A DNA stretch of 64,000 bases from Promicromonospora sp. Populi (GCF_041081105.1 NZ_CP163528.1:3968001-4032000); one strand, 5' to 3'. Positions 22,613 through 30,864 are shown, counted from the first letter of the stretch. Notes: generated from the sequence alone by a model not told the origin. Translations and numbers: made by a program.

Positions 22613-23959
22613 TTGACGCGCGGCACTCACGCACTCGCCCCCCGTCGGACACGACGCCCGGGCGCACCAGGGGCCCATGCGGCCACCCCCGCCGCAGGAC
22701 ACGGCCCGCACCCCGGGCAGCTGATCCGGCGCTCGTCCCTCGTTCTCGCGGCAGCACTCACCACGGTTGCCCTGTCCACCACAGCGGCGGTCAGCCTCAC
22801 CGGGAACGCCGGTACCACTGAAGGCGCGGCTGCCGCCGATCCCACCGCGCAGGCCGCGCCCGCCGTCGTCACCAGCCCGGTCATCACCGCCCCCGAGCTG
22901 CGGTCAGCCTCTGCGAAGGCAGTCGCCGTCCTGGCCGACGCCGACTACGTCACCCGCGAGGGCGACCTCAGCCGTGCGGAGCGCAAGCGCGTCCTCGCGG
23001 CCGCCAAGGACCTGCGGGCCATGGTCGATGCCGCCAGCGACACCGGCACCGCCGTCAGCCTGCGGCAGGCCGACGCCGCGTCCCGGAGCAGCGACCGCGC
23101 GTCGCTCGCCGATCGGGCCGCGGGCGCGACTGCCGAGGAGGCCACCGCCGAGGAGGCCACCGATTCTGCCGCCGAGTCCGCCGCTCTGGCGGACGGCGCC
23201 GAGCCGACGAACCTGGCGCCCAGCGCCCTCCCCGTCCTCGCCACCCCGCTCGCGGACTCGGTCGACGAGACCGCCAACGCGCAGGAAGCAGCCGCGGAAG
23301 GCGCCGCAGAAACGTCCGCCGCGGCGGCAGCGCCGTCGGCCGAGCGCATCGAGAAGGTGACGACGTCGCTCCAGCAGCTCATCACCGAGGCCGACGCGGA
23401 CGCGGTCGTCTCCGTGAAGGCGGGCCCCACACCCGAGGAGCTCGCCGCCGCGAAGGAGGCAGCCGTCAAGGAGCGCAAGGCCAGTGCGGCCCGTGCCGCT
23501 GAGCGCGAGGCGGCCCAGGCCCGCGCGGCGGCCGAGGCGATGGCCGAGGCCGCCAAGAGCTATCCCAACGGTCAGATTCCGTCGAGCGTGCTCTGCGAGC
23601 TGAGCTGGGCGCCGGGCGAGCAGCTGCGGTGTGACGCCGCGGTCGCGCTCGAGGACCTGAACACCGCCTTCCGCGCCGAGTTCGGCCGGGACCTGGAGGT
23701 GTCCGACGGGTACCGCTCGTACGCGGAGCAGGTATCTGTCGCCGCAACCAGGGGCGGCCTGGCCGCCGTGCCCGGTACGTCGAACCACGGCTGGGGCCAG
23801 GCGGTCGACCTGTCCGGCGGCATCGAGTCGTTCGGCAGCGCCGAGCACAGCTGGATGGTCACCAACGCCGGGACGTACGGCTGGGAGCACCCGCTCTGGG
23901 CCCAGGCCGGCGGCACCAAGCCGGAGGCCTGGCACTGGGAGTACGGCACCACGTACTGA
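22613..23959 (+). CDS. Exported M15-family (VanY-like) D-Ala-D-Ala carboxypeptidase
   Basis: An exported 448-aa peptidoglycan peptidase. A basic start and a hydrophobic core (SSLVLAAALTTVALSTTAAVS) form the signal or anchor. A long low-complexity stalk rich in Ala, Glu and Ser (about 85-320, with an EEATAEEAT repeat and a predicted coiled coil AKEAAVKERKASAARAAERE) holds the C-terminal M15 domain: VSDGYRSYAEQ, GTSNHGWGQAVDL with zinc ligands His and Asp, and WHWEYGTTY with the last His. TTG 22613 is chosen because GGGAG lies 5 nt upstream; the longer GTG 22520 has no such site. The stalk suggests it reaches through the wall. A hairpin terminator follows. Confidence 0.85.
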   Translation: MTRGTHALAPRRTRRPGAPGAHAATPAAGHGPHPGQLIRRSSLVLAAALTTVALSTTAAVSLTGNAGTTEGAAAADPTAQAAPAVVTSPVITAPELRSASAKAVAVLADADYVTREGDLSRAERKRVLAAAKDLRAMVDAASDTGTAVSLRQADAASRSSDRASLADRAAGATAEEATAEEATDSAAESAALADGAEPTNLAPSALPVLATPLADSVDETANAQEAAAEGAAETSAAAAAPSAERIEKVTTSLQQLITEADADAVVSVKAGPTPEELAAAKEAAVKERKASAARAAEREAAQARAAAEAMAEAAKSYPNGQIPSSVLCELSWAPGEQLRCDAAVALEDLNTAFRAEFGRDLEVSDGYRSYAEQVSVAATRGGLAAVPGTSNHGWGQAVDLSGGIESFGSAEHSWMVTNAGTYGWEHPLWAQAGGTKPEAWHWEYGTTY

Positions 23960-23974
23960 CCGTGAGCTGACCTA

Positions 23975-24011
23975 GCCCCGGGCTGCGAAGCAGAGCTTCG
24001 CGGTCCGGGGC
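23975..24011. terminator. Hairpin between convergent M15 peptidase and zincin genes
   Basis: Nested arms GCCCCGG/CCGGGGC and GCGAAGC/GCTTCGC around AGA, with small symmetric internal loops. It lies between two gene ends. Confidence 0.75.
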
Positions 24012-24015
24012 CCGT

Positions 24016-24360
24016 TCAGTCCCAGCCGAGCTCGTGCAGCCGGTCGTCGTCGATCCCGAAGTGGTGGGCGATCTCGTGGACCACGGTCACGGCCACCTCC
24101 TCGACGACGTCCTCGCGGGTCTCGCAGAACGCGAGCGTCGGATTGCGGAAGATCGTGATGCGGTCCGGGAGCGCGCCGGCCGCCCACATGTGGTCGCGCT
24201 CCGTCAGTGGCACGCCCTCGTAGAGCCCCAGCAGGTTCGGGTCGTCCGCGGGCGCGTCGTCCTCGACGAGCACCACCACGTTGTCCATCTGCGCCGCAAG
24301 ATCCGGCGGAACGAGGTCCAGTCCCTCGCTGACAGCCGTCTCGAAGTCCTCCCGCGTCAT
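24016..24360 (-). CDS. Minimal zincin-type metallopeptidase family protein
   Basis: A 114-aa protein of the DUF1025/PF06262 'minimal zincin' family. Near the end VTVVHEIAHHFGIDDDRLHELG holds the HExxH zinc motif with a downstream His and Asp that complete the site; the N-terminal part (FETAVSEGLDLVPPDLAAQMDNVVVLVED) and LLGLYEGVPLTER follow the family pattern. Proteolytic activity in this family is largely unproven. The ATG at 24360 is the likely start, though two GTGs at 24366 and 24369 could add residues. It lies beside the tRNA-Glu gene, a frequent arrangement in actinobacteria. Confidence 0.9.
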   Translation of the reverse strand: MTREDFETAVSEGLDLVPPDLAAQMDNVVVLVEDDAPADDPNLLGLYEGVPLTERDHMWAAGALPDRITIFRNPTLAFCETREDVVEEVAVTVVHEIAHHFGIDDDRLHELGWD

Positions 24361-24442
24361 CTCCACCACGCCCCCATCATCCCCGATGCGGGGCGGCTCG
24401 GGACCACCGGGTAAACCGTGCAGCGGACCCTCCGATCGTCTG

Positions 24443-24448
24443 TAGACT
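24443..24448 (+). promoter_or_regulatory. -10 (TAGACT) of tRNA-Glu
   Basis: TAGACT lies 12 bases before the tRNA-Glu 5' end, suited to a start of transcription a few bases before the mature end. The -35 is poorly conserved. Confidence 0.5.
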
Positions 24449-24460
24449 TGCCAGGTCCCA

Positions 24461-24533
24461 GCCCCCATCGTCTAGCGGCCTAGGACCCCGCCCTTTCACG
24501 GCGGTAGCACGGGTTCGAATCCCGTTGGGGGTA
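24461..24533 (+). tRNA. tRNA-Glu (anticodon UUC)
   Basis: A 73-nt cloverleaf: acceptor GCCCCCA/TGGGGGT, anticodon arm CCGCC-CTTTCAC-GGCGG with TTC, T arm CGGGTTCGAATCCCG. First of a Glu-Asp-Phe cluster. Confidence 0.95.
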
Positions 24534-24590
24534 CAGAGCGGTTCGTAAGAACCGTGGCTCGACCGCTGTGAGGCAGGTCATCGGTAAGGA

Positions 24591-24616
24591 GCCCGAATCT
24601 GATTTCAGATTCGGGC
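24591..24616 (+). terminator. Hairpin between tRNA-Glu and tRNA-Asp
   Basis: GCCCGAATCTGA and its exact complement stand 2 bases apart, giving an 11-bp stem with a 4-base loop. No T-run follows, so it could be a processing or pausing signal rather than a terminator. Confidence 0.6.
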
Positions 24617-24677
24617 CCGCGGTGGGTTAGGATCCTCACGGTTCGAAACGAGCCCCCCGGTCGCGGGAAGCGTCCAT

Positions 24678-24751
24678 GGCCCTGTAGCGCAGCTGGTTAG
24701 CGCGCCGCCCTGTCACGGCGGAGGTCGCGGGTTCAAGTCCCGTCAGGGTCG
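24678..24751 (+). tRNA. tRNA-Asp (anticodon GUC)
   Basis: A 74-nt cloverleaf: acceptor GGCCCTG/CAGGGTC, anticodon arm CCGCC-CTGTCAC-GGCGG with GTC, discriminator G as usual for tRNA-Asp. Confidence 0.95.
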
Positions 24752-24760
24752 CGCGAGAGG

Positions 24761-24792
24761 CGCCCGGATTGTCGGTCTCGACTATCCGGGCG
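24761..24792 (+). terminator. Hairpin between tRNA-Asp and tRNA-Phe
   Basis: CGCCCGGAT and ATCCGGGCG form a perfect 9-bp stem with a 14-base loop, directly downstream of tRNA-Asp. Confidence 0.6.
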
Positions 24793-24802
24793 TTCGCGCT
24801 AG

Positions 24803-24875
24803 GGCTCTGTAGCTCAGTTGGTAGAGCGTTCGACTGAAAATCGAAAGGTCACCGGATCGACGCCGGTCGGAGCCA
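24803..24875 (+). tRNA. tRNA-Phe (anticodon GAA)
   Basis: A 73-nt cloverleaf: acceptor GGCTCTG/CGGAGCC, anticodon arm TTCGA-CTGAAAA-TCGAA with GAA, discriminator A. Confidence 0.95.
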
Positions 24876-24880
24876 CAGCG

Positions 24881-24917
24881 AAAAACCCCCGGGAACAATT
24901 GAGTTCCGGGGGTTTTT
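24881..24917 (+). terminator. Rho-independent terminator after tRNA-Phe
   Basis: AAAAACCCCC on one side and GGGGGTTTTT on the other, with a GGAAC/GTTCC extension, one bulged G and an AATTGA-region loop. It is a classic hairpin with T-run and closes the tRNA cluster; it can also serve the opposite-strand M50 gene. Confidence 0.9.
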
Positions 24918-24953
24918 CCTTTGCTCCGACCCATCCAGCGGCGGCTCGAGGAA

Positions 24954-25721
24954 CTAGAGCGCCACGTCCAGGATCCAAGCGCCGCCCAGGGCCAGCGCGC
25001 CCAGGGTGACCAGCAGGAACAGCCCTACCCAGAACAGGCCGGCCACCCCGGTCAGGCGGGCGAGCATGTCGGCGTCGGACGTGCGGGCGTGGCCGCGCGC
25101 ACGCTGTATCTGCAGCTCGAACACCGGGCGCACGGCGCCCAGCAGGAGGAACCACGTCACGGCGTAGGCGACGGCGCTCTGCACGGCGGGCTCCAGGAAC
25201 CAAGTGACGAACACGAGTGCGGTGCCGCTCACCAGGATCGACCAGAGACCGAACCAGTTGCGGATCTGCAGCAGCAGCAGTGCGAGCAGCACAACGAGCA
25301 GCCACAGCAGCCCCACTGCGTATCCCTGCCGCAGCAGCCAGGCGGCGCCGAGGCCGATGATGCCCGGCCCCACGTAGCCTGCGAACGCCGTGATGACCAT
25401 GCCGGGGCCGCGGGGCTTGCCGCGCGAGACGGTCAGGCCGGAGGTGTCGGAGTGCAGCCGGATGCCCTCGAGCTTGCGGCCCGTGAGCAGGGCGCCCAGG
25501 CCGTGCGACGCCTCGTGGGCAATGGTGATGACGTGCCGCGTCACGTGCCACAGGGGGCGGAACAGCACAACGACCAGGGCGATCGCGCACATGCCGAGCA
25601 CCATCAGGTTCGACGGCGGGTCGACCGGGGTGACCGCGTTGGTCCAGATGGTGCCCACCACGTCGCCGATGGCGGCGAACGGTCCGGCGGAGCTGGTCGC
25701 TGCGGGAATCATGCGCCACAT
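24954..25721 (-). CDS. M50-like integral membrane metallopeptidase
   Basis: A 255-aa membrane protein with about six hydrophobic helices. TIAHEASHGLGALLTGRKLEGIRLH holds the HExxH site inside the second helical region, and GYVGPGIIGLGAAWLL later in the protein corresponds to the conserved glycine-rich segment of the M50B-like family. The usual M50 second Asp motif (NxxPxxxxDGG) is not seen, so it belongs to the shorter M50B-like branch common in actinobacteria. Substrates are unknown. ATG 25721 is preferred; a second in-frame ATG at 25712 is possible. It converges on the tRNA cluster and diverges from the DEAD-box gene. Confidence 0.85.
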   Translation of the reverse strand: MWRMIPAATSSAGPFAAIGDVVGTIWTNAVTPVDPPSNLMVLGMCAIALVVVLFRPLWHVTRHVITIAHEASHGLGALLTGRKLEGIRLHSDTSGLTVSRGKPRGPGMVITAFAGYVGPGIIGLGAAWLLRQGYAVGLLWLLVVLLALLLLQIRNWFGLWSILVSGTALVFVTWFLEPAVQSAVAYAVTWFLLLGAVRPVFELQIQRARGHARTSDADMLARLTGVAGLFWVGLFLLVTLGALALGGAWILDVAL

Positions 25722-25848
25722 AGAACCACACCGAACGTGACGTGCGCCGCAGCCAACGACGATCAGGACGTGACACAATAGGTGGTCGTGGGTGGCTTCA
25801 GCCGCCCGACGTCGTGGCCCCGGCCCGGGTTAGCACCCGCCGCCCGGT

Positions 25849-27426
25849 GTGAGCACGGCGGACCACCGGCGCAAGACGCGCCGCCACCGAGCCCGAGAGG
25901 CCCATCCCCCCTTGACTACCTTTGCTGACCTCGGTCTGTCCGCGCCCGTTCTGCGCGTTTTGACGGACCGCGGCATCACCTCGCCGTTCCCCATCCAGAC
26001 GGCGTCCCTGCCGGACTCCCTCGCCGGCCGCGACGTGCTCGGCCGTGGCCGCACCGGCTCCGGCAAGACCCTCGCCTTCGCCCTGCCGGTCGTGACGCGC
26101 CTCGCGGCGTCCAGCGCTCGCTCGGCGTCGGCAGGACAGCCGCGCCGTGCGGCTGGTCGCCCCCGCGCCCTGATCCTGGCTCCCACGCGTGAGCTCGCCA
26201 ACCAGATCGACGAGTCGATCGCGCCGCTGGCGCAGGCGCTCGGCCTGAAGACCACCACGATCTTTGGTGGCGTGGCGCAGTCGCGCCAGGTCACCGCGCT
26301 GAACGCGGGCGTCGACATCGTCATCGCCTGCCCCGGCCGGCTCGAGGACCTGCTCGGCCAGCGGCACCTGACGCTCGACGACGTCGAGATCACCGTGCTC
26401 GACGAGGCCGACCACATGGCCGACCTCGGGTTCCTGCCCGGCGTGAAGCGCATCCTCGACCGCACTGCCTCGAACACGCAGCGACTGCTGTTCTCGGCCA
26501 CGCTCGACAACGGCGTGGACGTGCTGGTCAAGCGCTACCTGCACCAGCCCGTCACCCACTCCGTCGACGACGCCGCCGCGCCGCCGCCGCAGATGACGCA
26601 CCACATCCTCGCCGTGGCCGACAAGGACGTGAAGAAGAACGTGGTGCACCAGCTCGCACAGGGCACCGGCCGCCGCATGCTGTTCACGCGGACCAAGCAC
26701 CAGGCCAAGAAGCTCGCCAAGCAGCTCACCGCCGCGGGTGTGCCCGCCGTCGACCTGCATGGCAACCTCGGCCAGGGCGCGCGCGAGCGCAACCTCGCCG
26801 CGTTCTCGTCCGGTGACGTGCGGGTGCTGGTCGCGACCGACATCGCCGCGCGTGGCATCCACGTGGACGACGTCGAGCTCGTGGTGCACGTGGACCCGCC
26901 CGCCGAGCACAAGGCGTACCTGCACCGCTCCGGTCGGACGGCGCGTGCCGGTTCCGGCGGCGACGTCGTGACCATCATGCTGCCCGAGGAGCGCGGCGAC
27001 GTGCGTGACCTGACCCGCAAGGCGAAGATCACCGCCCGCCCGCAGGACGTCCGCCCGGGCGATGCCACGGTGACCAGCCTGGTCGGGGAGGTCGCACCGT
27101 ACGTGGAGTACGTGCCGCCGGCCCCGCAGCAGCAGGTTCGCCAGGGCCAGCCCCGCAGGCAGGGTGGGCGTTCGCGCACCGGCGGCCAGAGCACCGGTCA
27201 GGCCGGCCAGGGCGGCGGCCGCCAGGGCCAGCCGCGCACCCAGGGCGCAAGCCAGGGTGCAGGCCAGAGCACGGGTCAGTCGACGGGGCAGCGCTCGGCC
27301 GCGCGTCCGTCGTCCGGCGGCCGGCGTGCCGCTGACCACTTCCCGAGGACGGACAGCACCCCCCGTCGTCGGCGGGGCGGCCGTGGCCGTGGCGCGGGCA
27401 ACCCGAACGCCTCTGCCGCTAGCTAG
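25849..27426 (+). CDS. DEAD-box RNA helicase with Gly/Gln/Arg-rich tail
   Basis: A 525-aa RhlE-like RNA helicase. It shows the Q motif (TFADLGL and PFPIQTASLP), motif I GRTGSGKT (about 66-73), PTRELANQ, motif II VLDEADHMADLG, motif III FSATL, ATDIAARGIHVDDV and motif VI HRSGRTARAG. The core ends near residue 410. The tail of about 110 residues (about 415-525) is basic, with repeated Thr-Gly-Gln units (STGQ, AGQG) and a final RRRRGGRGRGAGN, typical for RNA binding and cold-shock helicases. GTG 25849 follows a GGTGTGA stretch; an internal start is possible because residues 1-24 are Arg/His-rich. A very strong hairpin terminator follows. Confidence 0.93.
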   Translation: MSTADHRRKTRRHRAREAHPPLTTFADLGLSAPVLRVLTDRGITSPFPIQTASLPDSLAGRDVLGRGRTGSGKTLAFALPVVTRLAASSARSASAGQPRRAAGRPRALILAPTRELANQIDESIAPLAQALGLKTTTIFGGVAQSRQVTALNAGVDIVIACPGRLEDLLGQRHLTLDDVEITVLDEADHMADLGFLPGVKRILDRTASNTQRLLFSATLDNGVDVLVKRYLHQPVTHSVDDAAAPPPQMTHHILAVADKDVKKNVVHQLAQGTGRRMLFTRTKHQAKKLAKQLTAAGVPAVDLHGNLGQGARERNLAAFSSGDVRVLVATDIAARGIHVDDVELVVHVDPPAEHKAYLHRSGRTARAGSGGDVVTIMLPEERGDVRDLTRKAKITARPQDVRPGDATVTSLVGEVAPYVEYVPPAPQQQVRQGQPRRQGGRSRTGGQSTGQAGQGGGRQGQPRTQGASQGAGQSTGQSTGQRSAARPSSGGRRAADHFPRTDSTPRRRRGGRGRGAGNPNASAAS

Positions 27427-27444
27427 CGGTCGGTTTATCTCGAC

Positions 27445-27490
27445 CGCGTAAGGCCTGCCGATCACCCCAGTGATCGGCAGGCCTTACGCG
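27445..27490 (+). terminator. Perfect 21-bp hairpin terminator after DEAD-box gene
   Basis: Arms 27445-27465 and 27470-27490 match over 21 bp with a CCCA loop. The core GTGATCGGCAG/CTGCCGATCAC is the same as in the terminator at 1503-1534. A smaller hairpin (CGGTCG/CGACCG, 27427-27446) overlaps its first arm by two bases. Confidence 0.9.
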
Positions 27491-27559
27491 CGTCTTACGC
27501 CTTCTTATGCTGGGAACAGCGTGCTCTGACCGGGAGTTGCACTGCGCGGAGGTGTCGAC

Positions 27560-27958
27560 ATGACCTACAAGATTTCGAAGTCCGACCAGGAGTGGCGCGA
27601 GCAGCTCTCGTCCGACGAGTACGCGGTGCTGCGAAAGGCAGGCACGGAGCGGGCGTGGACGGGTGAGCTGCTCGACGAGAAGCGCACCGGCGTCTACCGG
27701 TGTCGCGCGTGTTCCGCCGAGCTGTTCCGGTCGGACACCAAGTTCGACTCGCACTGCGGCTGGCCGTCGTTCTACAGCCCGCTCGCGGGGGACTCGGTCG
27801 AGCTGATCGAGGACCGTTCGCTCGGCATGCTGCGCACCGAGGTGCGCTGCGCGACCTGCGGTTCCCACCTGGGGCACGTCTTCGACGACGCGCCGCAGAC
27901 CCCGACCGGTGACCGGTTCTGCATGAACTCGGTGAGCCTCACGTTCGAGGAGAGCTGA
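27560..27958 (+). CDS. msrB: Peptide-methionine (R)-S-oxide reductase
   Basis: A 132-aa MsrB that repairs oxidised methionine. It shows both zinc-binding CxxC pairs (YRCRACSAEL and CATCGSHLGHVFDD), HCGWPSFYSP with its substrate-pocket Trp and Phe, and the catalytic RFCMNSVSL. Thioredoxin is the usual reductant. The start ATG is preceded by GCGGAGGTG. Its stop is followed by a near-duplicate of the last codons (CGAGGAGAGCTGA occurs twice) and then a hairpin shared with the convergent MarR gene. Identity is secure. Confidence 0.97.
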   Translation: MTYKISKSDQEWREQLSSDEYAVLRKAGTERAWTGELLDEKRTGVYRCRACSAELFRSDTKFDSHCGWPSFYSPLAGDSVELIEDRSLGMLRTEVRCATCGSHLGHVFDDAPQTPTGDRFCMNSVSLTFEES

Positions 27959-27980
27959 GCTCGAGGAGAGCTGACCAGAG

Positions 27981-28006
27981 GCAGAGCGGTTCAGCGACCG
28001 CTCTGC
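27981..28006. terminator. Hairpin shared by convergent msrB and MarR genes
   Basis: GCAGAGCGGT and ACCGCTCTGC form a perfect 10-bp stem with a 6-base loop. It overlaps the stop codon of the minus-strand MarR gene. Confidence 0.75.
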
Positions 28007-28539
28007 TTCCACGCCACGATGTCGGCCGAGTAGCGGTTCAGGAGCTGGGCCAGCTGGGCGACGTCTTCGGTCTCCCAGGTGGCCAGCGCGCCCTCCAGCA
28101 TGGCGAGCCGGCGGGTGCGCGCCCGCTCGAAGCGAGCCGCGCCGTCCGGGGTCAGGGTGATCCGCTGACCGCGGCTGTCGTCGGGGTCGACCGTGCGCTC
28201 GACGAGGCCGAGCTCGAACAGCCGGCTGAGCTGCCGCGAGACCGTGGCTCGTCCGACGCCGAAGAACGTCGCGAGGTCCGAGCCGCGCGCGCCGGGCCGC
28301 TCCGCGATGTGCGCCAGGAGCGGGTAGGCGCTCGCGTCGAGCTCGGGGTGGACCCGCCGGGCGATCGACGCACCGTTGGACTGTGCGCGGCGGATCACCA
28401 GCCGTAGCTCGCGTTCCAGGCCCTCGAACGGCCCCTGCTCGGGCGCGTTGTCTTCGGCCGTGTCGTCGTCGGCGTCCTTGCCTACAGCGACACGACCGAC
28501 CGACGTGTCCGTGCTGGACCTGTCTGTATTCGGGACCAT
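27991..28539 (-). CDS. MarR-family transcriptional regulator (1)
   Basis: A 182-aa winged-helix regulator with an acidic 40-residue start. The MarR core is clear: LRLVIRRAQSNGASIARRV, GSDLATFFGVGRATVSRQLSRL for the helix-turn-helix (about 87-108), LVERTVDPDDSRGQRITLTPDG for the wing. It lies just downstream of the DHA2 efflux gene on the same strand, separated by a terminator hairpin, so it may be transcribed on its own. Together with the second MarR gene at 30238 it brackets the pump, and either could control it. The ligand is unknown. Confidence 0.88.
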   Translation of the reverse strand: MVPNTDRSSTDTSVGRVAVGKDADDDTAEDNAPEQGPFEGLERELRLVIRRAQSNGASIARRVHPELDASAYPLLAHIAERPGARGSDLATFFGVGRATVSRQLSRLFELGLVERTVDPDDSRGQRITLTPDGAARFERARTRRLAMLEGALATWETEDVAQLAQLLNRYSADIVAWKQSGR

Positions 28540-28575
28540 GCGCCCATGATGACGTGTCTGGCGCACCCAGCACAG

Positions 28576-28620
28576 CCCGCGGGCCACAAATCCCCCGTGA
28601 CAGGGGTAGCGGCCCGCGGG
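28576..28620 (-). terminator. Hairpin terminator after the DHA2 efflux gene
   Basis: CCCGCGGGCC and GGCCCGCGGG form a perfect 10-bp stem with an inner CCCC/GGGG pairing. It lies right after the efflux gene stop on the minus strand. Confidence 0.75.
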
Positions 28621-28624
28621 GCGG

Positions 28625-30241
28625 TCAGACCTCTGCGGTCTCGAGGTCCTTGAGCTGGTCGATGCCCGACCGGTTCCCCAGCGGCACCTCCTTGATGAGG
28701 GAGACGCAGATCAGGGCCACCACGGCGAGGGGGACCGCCGCGAGGAAGATGTCCGCGATGCCGTTCGCGTACGCCTTCTCGACGACCTCGACCAGGAGCG
28801 TCGGGAGCGTCGTGAGGTCGGGCAGCGTGCCGCCTGCGGACTGGAGCGCGGACGGGTCGATCCCCTGCTCGGCGAGCTGCGGGGCGGCGGCCGTGATGCC
28901 GTCCGTCAGCCCGACCTGCACGCGGTGCCCGAGGATGGCGCCGAGTGCGGAGACGCCGATCGCGCCACCGAGCGACCGGAAGAACGCCACGGTGGACGTG
29001 CCCGAGCCCGAGTCCTTGATGTCCAGGGTGTTCTGCGTGGCCAGCACCATGTTCTGCATCAGCATGCCGACGCCGGCGCCCAGGACGAACAGGTAGATCG
29101 ACACAAGCACGAACGACGTCTGGTAGTCGAGCGTGGAGAGGAGCAGCAGGCCCCCGGTCAGGAGCACACCGCCGACGACCATGTACGGCTTGTACCGACC
29201 GGTCTTGGAGATCAGCTGCCCGGCGACCGAGGACGACAGGAACAGGCCGACGACCATCGGGATGGTGTACAGGCCGGACTCCGTGGGAGTCATGCCACGC
29301 GAGAGCTGCATGTACTGGCTGAGGAACACCGACGAGCCGAACATCGCAACACCCACGGCGACCGAGCCGATGACGGCGAGCACCAGGGTCCGGTTCTTGA
29401 ACAGGTACATCGGGATGAGCGGGTTCTTCACCCGTAGCTCGACGAGCACCGCGATCGCGAGGACTGCTAGCGAGCCGCCGACCATGACCGCCGTCTGCCA
29501 GGAGAGCCAGTCGTACTCGGTGCCCGCGAAGGTGATCCACAGCAGCAGGGTCGCGATACCGGCCGAGATCAGCGTGGCGCCGATGACGTCGATCTTCGCG
29601 GAGCTGCGCGGGCGCTTCGGGAGCTTGAGCGTCATCTGCAGCACGATGATCGAGGCCACCGCGAACGGCAGACCGACGAAGAAGTTCCAGCGCCAGTTGA
29701 GGGCGTCCGTGAGGAAGCCGCCCAGGATCGGGCCGCCGACCATCCCGACACCCATGATCGAGCCCATCAGGCCCATGTACCGCCCGCGCTGCCGCGGGCT
29801 GATGATGTCGGCGAGCAGCACGGCGGCCAGCGCCTGCAGGCCGCCGGCGCTGATGCCCTGGAAGGCGCGGAACGTGATGAGCTGGCCGACGTCCTGCGAG
29901 AACCCGGCGGCCGCGGCCGACAGCACGGAGATGACCAGGGCGATCTGGATCAGCGTCTTGCGGTTGGTGATGTCCGCGAGCTTGCCCCAGATCGGGGTTG
30001 AGATCGTCGAGGTCAGCAGGGTGGCGGTCACGACCCACGTGAAGGACGACTGGCTGCCCTCGAGGTCGGTGATGATCCTCGGCAGCGATGACGAGACGAC
30101 CGACATCGCTAGGACCGAGACGAACATGCCGAGCAGGATCCCGGACAGCGCCCGCAGCACCTCGCTGTGGGTCATGGCGGGCGGCTCGCCCTGGAGGTGG
30201 TCGGGCTCGATCACGAGGGACTGGGTGCTAGGGCTGGTCAT
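28625..30241 (-). CDS. DHA2-family (14-helix) MFS multidrug efflux transporter
   Basis: A 538-aa major facilitator protein of the EmrB/QacA type. The MFS motifs LPRIITDLEGSQSSFTWVVTA, the loop GKLADITNRKTLIQ (motif A) and motif C-like GMVGGPILGGFL are visible, with fourteen hydrophobic segments. Such transporters export drugs, dyes or metabolites with proton antiport. Its start overlaps the stop of the MarR gene upstream (ATGA at 30238-30241), so the regulator and pump are co-translated. This is a standard repressor-pump operon. Substrates are not predictable. Confidence 0.93.
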   Translation of the reverse strand: MTSPSTQSLVIEPDHLQGEPPAMTHSEVLRALSGILLGMFVSVLAMSVVSSSLPRIITDLEGSQSSFTWVVTATLLTSTISTPIWGKLADITNRKTLIQIALVISVLSAAAAGFSQDVGQLITFRAFQGISAGGLQALAAVLLADIISPRQRGRYMGLMGSIMGVGMVGGPILGGFLTDALNWRWNFFVGLPFAVASIIVLQMTLKLPKRPRSSAKIDVIGATLISAGIATLLLWITFAGTEYDWLSWQTAVMVGGSLAVLAIAVLVELRVKNPLIPMYLFKNRTLVLAVIGSVAVGVAMFGSSVFLSQYMQLSRGMTPTESGLYTIPMVVGLFLSSSVAGQLISKTGRYKPYMVVGGVLLTGGLLLLSTLDYQTSFVLVSIYLFVLGAGVGMLMQNMVLATQNTLDIKDSGSGTSTVAFFRSLGGAIGVSALGAILGHRVQVGLTDGITAAAPQLAEQGIDPSALQSAGGTLPDLTTLPTLLVEVVEKAYANGIADIFLAAVPLAVVALICVSLIKEVPLGNRSGIDQLKDLETAEV

Positions 30242-30741
30242 GCAGGCTCCTGCCGGTTCTGGGGGCGATCGCGGAGCGCGGCGTCCGTATTGATGGTGTC
30301 GACGAGGCGGTCGAGCAGCTGGGTCGCTGCGGCTAGCTCCTCGGGTGACCAGGCGGCGAACGCCCGGTCGATCAGGTCCGCGTACTGCTCACGGACCTCG
30401 GCCGCCAGCGCGCGCCCGGCGTCGCTCAGCTCGACGGTGCGAACCCTGCGGTCCTCGGCGTCGACCGTGCGCACGACGTATCCGCCGTCGACCAGCGTGC
30501 TCACCTGGCGGCTCGCGACGGAGATGTCGACCCGCAGGTGGCTGGCGATGTCCGTCAGGGAGACCGGGCCGCACTTGGTGAGCAGGTGCACCACGGCTAT
30601 CCCGGACCGCGGCCAGCCGAGCACGTGGGCGACCCGGGCAGCCGCCTCCCGTTGCGCACGCGAGAGGCTCTGGAGCGCGGAGATCAGGGCGACGGCCGGC
30701 GCATCGGTGCCGGCCGTGGTCTGGCTCAGTGGAGTAGTCAT
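30238..30741 (-). CDS. MarR-family transcriptional regulator (2), first gene of efflux operon
   Basis: A 167-aa MarR protein: GWPRSGIAVVHLLTKCGPVSLTDIASHLRVDISVASRQV includes the helix-turn-helix (about 59-80), and VVRTVDAEDRRVRTVELSDAG is the wing. It shares its stop codon with the start of the DHA2 pump. Upstream, TTGCT-TAG-AGCAA and further inverted pieces form a probable operator. It probably represses its own operon until a pump substrate binds. The ATG 30741 is preferred over the upstream starts (30771 and beyond), which lie inside the operator. Confidence 0.88.
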   Translation of the reverse strand: MTTPLSQTTAGTDAPAVALISALQSLSRAQREAAARVAHVLGWPRSGIAVVHLLTKCGPVSLTDIASHLRVDISVASRQVSTLVDGGYVVRTVDAEDRRVRTVELSDAGRALAAEVREQYADLIDRAFAAWSPEELAAATQLLDRLVDTINTDAALRDRPQNRQEPA

Positions 30742-30757
30742 CACGCCTCGTATTTGA

Positions 30758-30770
30758 TTGCTTAGAGCAA
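30758..30770 (-). promoter_or_regulatory. Probable MarR operator
   Basis: TTGCT-TAG-AGCAA is an inverted repeat 17 bases upstream of the MarR start. A second TTGC-CGCAT-GCAA lies a little farther up (about 30783-30796), with CCAT/ATGG between. Spacing and position fit an autoregulatory MarR site; binding is inferred. Confidence 0.55.
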
Positions 30771-30864
30771 CCATATCGGAATGGTTGCCGCATGCAAGCG
30801 TTTTCGGGGAGCGGTTCGAGATCCGCCGTGTGATCTGTACAACACGGTGGCGGGCGCACAAGAA

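Noticed and set aside
24461..24875. tRNA cluster as an integration site
   Set aside because: No direct repeat of a tRNA 3' end and no integrase were seen nearby.
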